Part shown: positions 13,099 to 14,281 of the stretch, piece by piece | Layout: the number at the start of each line of letters is the position of its first letter | Numbering within the stretch: the first letter of the stretch is position 1 | Origin: Syntrophaceae bacterium | GTDB taxonomy: Bacteria; Desulfobacterota; Desulfomonilia; Desulfomonilales; Desulfomonilaceae | Direction of reading: 5' to 3' | DNA: 14,281 bases | Assembly: GCA_014874425.1 (NCBI GenBank) | Contig: JACWAG010000144.1 | Location: forward strand, 1-14,281 | Translations under genes and position numbers: made by a program | The notes under the pieces: model-generated | Databases searched by the model: none | The model's input: the letters and a program-made list of their open reading frames with translations, nothing else | What the model was told of the DNA's origin: nothing

Positions 13099-14281
13099 AT
13101 GGACGCTGACAAAATAATATACGGAACACGGCGATTAGTGACTATTCATCTAATTAACATCCTCATTAACATTCTAGGCGCCGCCATAACTTTCGTCTGG
13201 TTCTCGCTCATACAACCGGGACTTACTGGCGGAGGAAACCTGATGATCTTGCGGGACAGAGCAATCTTCGTAATCGTTTTGGTTGTTATAGTCTCTTCAA
13301 TAAGCGTTCCTGTTCAGTTTCGCTGGTTTTGGCCACTGATAAAACAATTCAAAATGTTTGGGCGCAAGATCAATGGACAAAACATGGAGTCAACTGAGCG
13401 AGACAGGCTCTCAGAGCTGGTTGGAAATATACTTAACATTCCTAAAAGATTTTCGATAATCAATCTTCGCGTGTGGTTAGCGTCAGGCCTTGTCTCCATC
13501 ATAGCCCCCAGGATTTTTCCAGAATTTTGTCCATGGGACGAAGTCTCAGCCACAAGAATCTCAGCCTGGGCGGTTTTCTTAGGCGCTCCCATCGTGGTTA
13601 CTCTAGCTTACTTTATTTCTGAGTCATGGGTCCGCTCAACAGTAGCGAAGGTTTTTCCAGCGGAAGTGTTGAGGACCAGGCCTCGTTCCTCACAAATAAA
13701 CGTTCTGCCTCGACTGCTTATCGTATCTCTCATGATCGGAATCATGCCTCCAATAGTTATTAGCTACATCACATTGCAACAGATCACTGAAATCCAGAAT
13801 GGAAATCAATCAATAGCCAATTTCCTGGATCAAATGCCGCTGGCCATAGGTTTTCTGCTAACTTTATCGGTCACACTGGCCGTCATATTTTCATCGTTTC
13901 TCGCTCGTAGTGTCTCACGTCCTCTGCGACATACTGAATCGGCGATGAGCCGGATAGGATCGGGAGATCTAACCGCTAGCGTCAAGGTGGTCTCGAACGA
14001 TGAGATCGGCTCAGTGGGTGAGGGCTTCAACAATATGGTCGAAGGACTCATAGAGCGCAACTACATCAGGGATACGTTTGGCAGATACATGAGCGATGAA
14101 GTTGTAAAAGAGATATTGCAATCGCCAGATGGCGTAAAACTCGGCGGTGAGTTGAGAAACATTACCATACTGGTCTCTGATTTGCGCGGGTTCACAACAA
14201 TGACCGATTCTATGAAACCGCATACAGTGATTGAAATATTGAATCGATACTTTGAGAGGATGACCGACGTCATTATTAAAC
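13099..14281 (+). CDS. Membrane HAMP-class III adenylate/guanylate cyclase (3' end outside window)
   Basis: The frame opens at ATG 13099 and runs without a stop off the window edge, giving 394 residues. About six membrane helices are predicted from hydrophobicity (near 16-38, 54-76, 118-138, 156-176, 203-225, 247-268). A HAMP linker follows at about 270-320 (SRPLRHTESAMSRIGSGDL, then DEIGSVGEGFNNM). The class III cyclase domain begins after FGRYMSDEVV (about 328-337). ITILVSDLRGFTTMTD holds the first metal-binding aspartate, Asp361; the second aspartate and the Lys/Asp purine-selecting residues lie outside, so cAMP or cGMP cannot be decided. It should make a cyclic nucleotide in response to a membrane or external cue. 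An in-frame TAG at 13081 excludes a longer N-terminus. The ribosome site is modest (AGGAG, 12 bases before ATG). Confidence 0.92.
   Translation, partial: MDADKIIYGTRRLVTIHLINILINILGAAITFVWFSLIQPGLTGGGNLMILRDRAIFVIVLVVIVSSISVPVQFRWFWPLIKQFKMFGRKINGQNMESTERDRLSELVGNILNIPKRFSIINLRVWLASGLVSIIAPRIFPEFCPWDEVSATRISAWAVFLGAPIVVTLAYFISESWVRSTVAKVFPAEVLRTRPRSSQINVLPRLLIVSLMIGIMPPIVISYITLQQITEIQNGNQSIANFLDQMPLAIGFLLTLSVTLAVIFSSFLARSVSRPLRHTESAMSRIGSGDLTASVKVVSNDEIGSVGEGFNNMVEGLIERNYIRDTFGRYMSDEVVKEILQSPDGVKLGGELRNITILVSDLRGFTTMTDSMKPHTVIEILNRYFERMTDVIIK

Noticed and set aside
13314..14273. Minus-strand open frames over the 3' end of the window
   Set aside because: The plus strand here is one uninterrupted frame with HAMP and cyclase motifs that leaves the window without a stop.

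Overview
This is a 14.3 kb stretch of bacterial chromosome carrying mostly housekeeping and membrane-metabolism genes. I see no insertion sequence, phage gene, CRISPR array, tRNA or rRNA. An RNase E/G protein, a GmhA-type sedoheptulose-7-phosphate isomerase (LPS heptose pathway), EngB, a short SRP RNA and exported or membrane proteins point to a Gram-negative. Moderate GC, frequent TTG and GTG starts, and a cytochrome b5/DUF2231 protein beside a UbiA-type enzyme would fit a deltaproteobacterium (Desulfobacterota, Desulfomonile/Syntrophobacter-like). That placement is inference; no sequence here fixes the species.

Layout. Positions 1-4317, plus strand: the 3' part of engB, an RNase E/G gene, a NUDIX hydrolase and a 465-residue condensation-domain-like (HHxxxD) acyltransferase, closely packed. 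Positions 10526-4274, minus strand: SRP RNA (ffs), dnaX, a small Cys-rich protein, a cytochrome b5-like/DUF2231 membrane protein, a UbiA-family prenyltransferase, a SAM methyltransferase and a membrane GT2 glycosyltransferase. The last of these overlaps the acyltransferase gene tail to tail by 44 bp. Positions 10754-12152, plus strand: a GmhA-like isomerase and an enoyl-CoA isomerase-like protein that lacks the expected catalytic glutamate. Positions 12822-12238, minus strand: an exported ankyrin-repeat protein. Positions 13099 to the window end, plus strand: the N-terminal 394 residues of a membrane HAMP/class III nucleotide cyclase, cut off by the window edge.

How the genes may work together. 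EngB and RNase E/G serve ribosome assembly and RNA processing; ffs and dnaX serve protein targeting and replication. The part that looks least described is the block at 4274-7984 (b5/DUF2231, UbiA, methyltransferase, glycosyltransferase) together with the convergent acyltransferase. Prenyl transfer, methylation, glycosylation and acylation next to a haem-binding membrane protein suggest assembly of a modified isoprenoid lipid, quinone or glycolipid. The product is unknown. A near-perfect 26-bp palindrome at 8096-8121 lies just ahead of this block and could be its operator.
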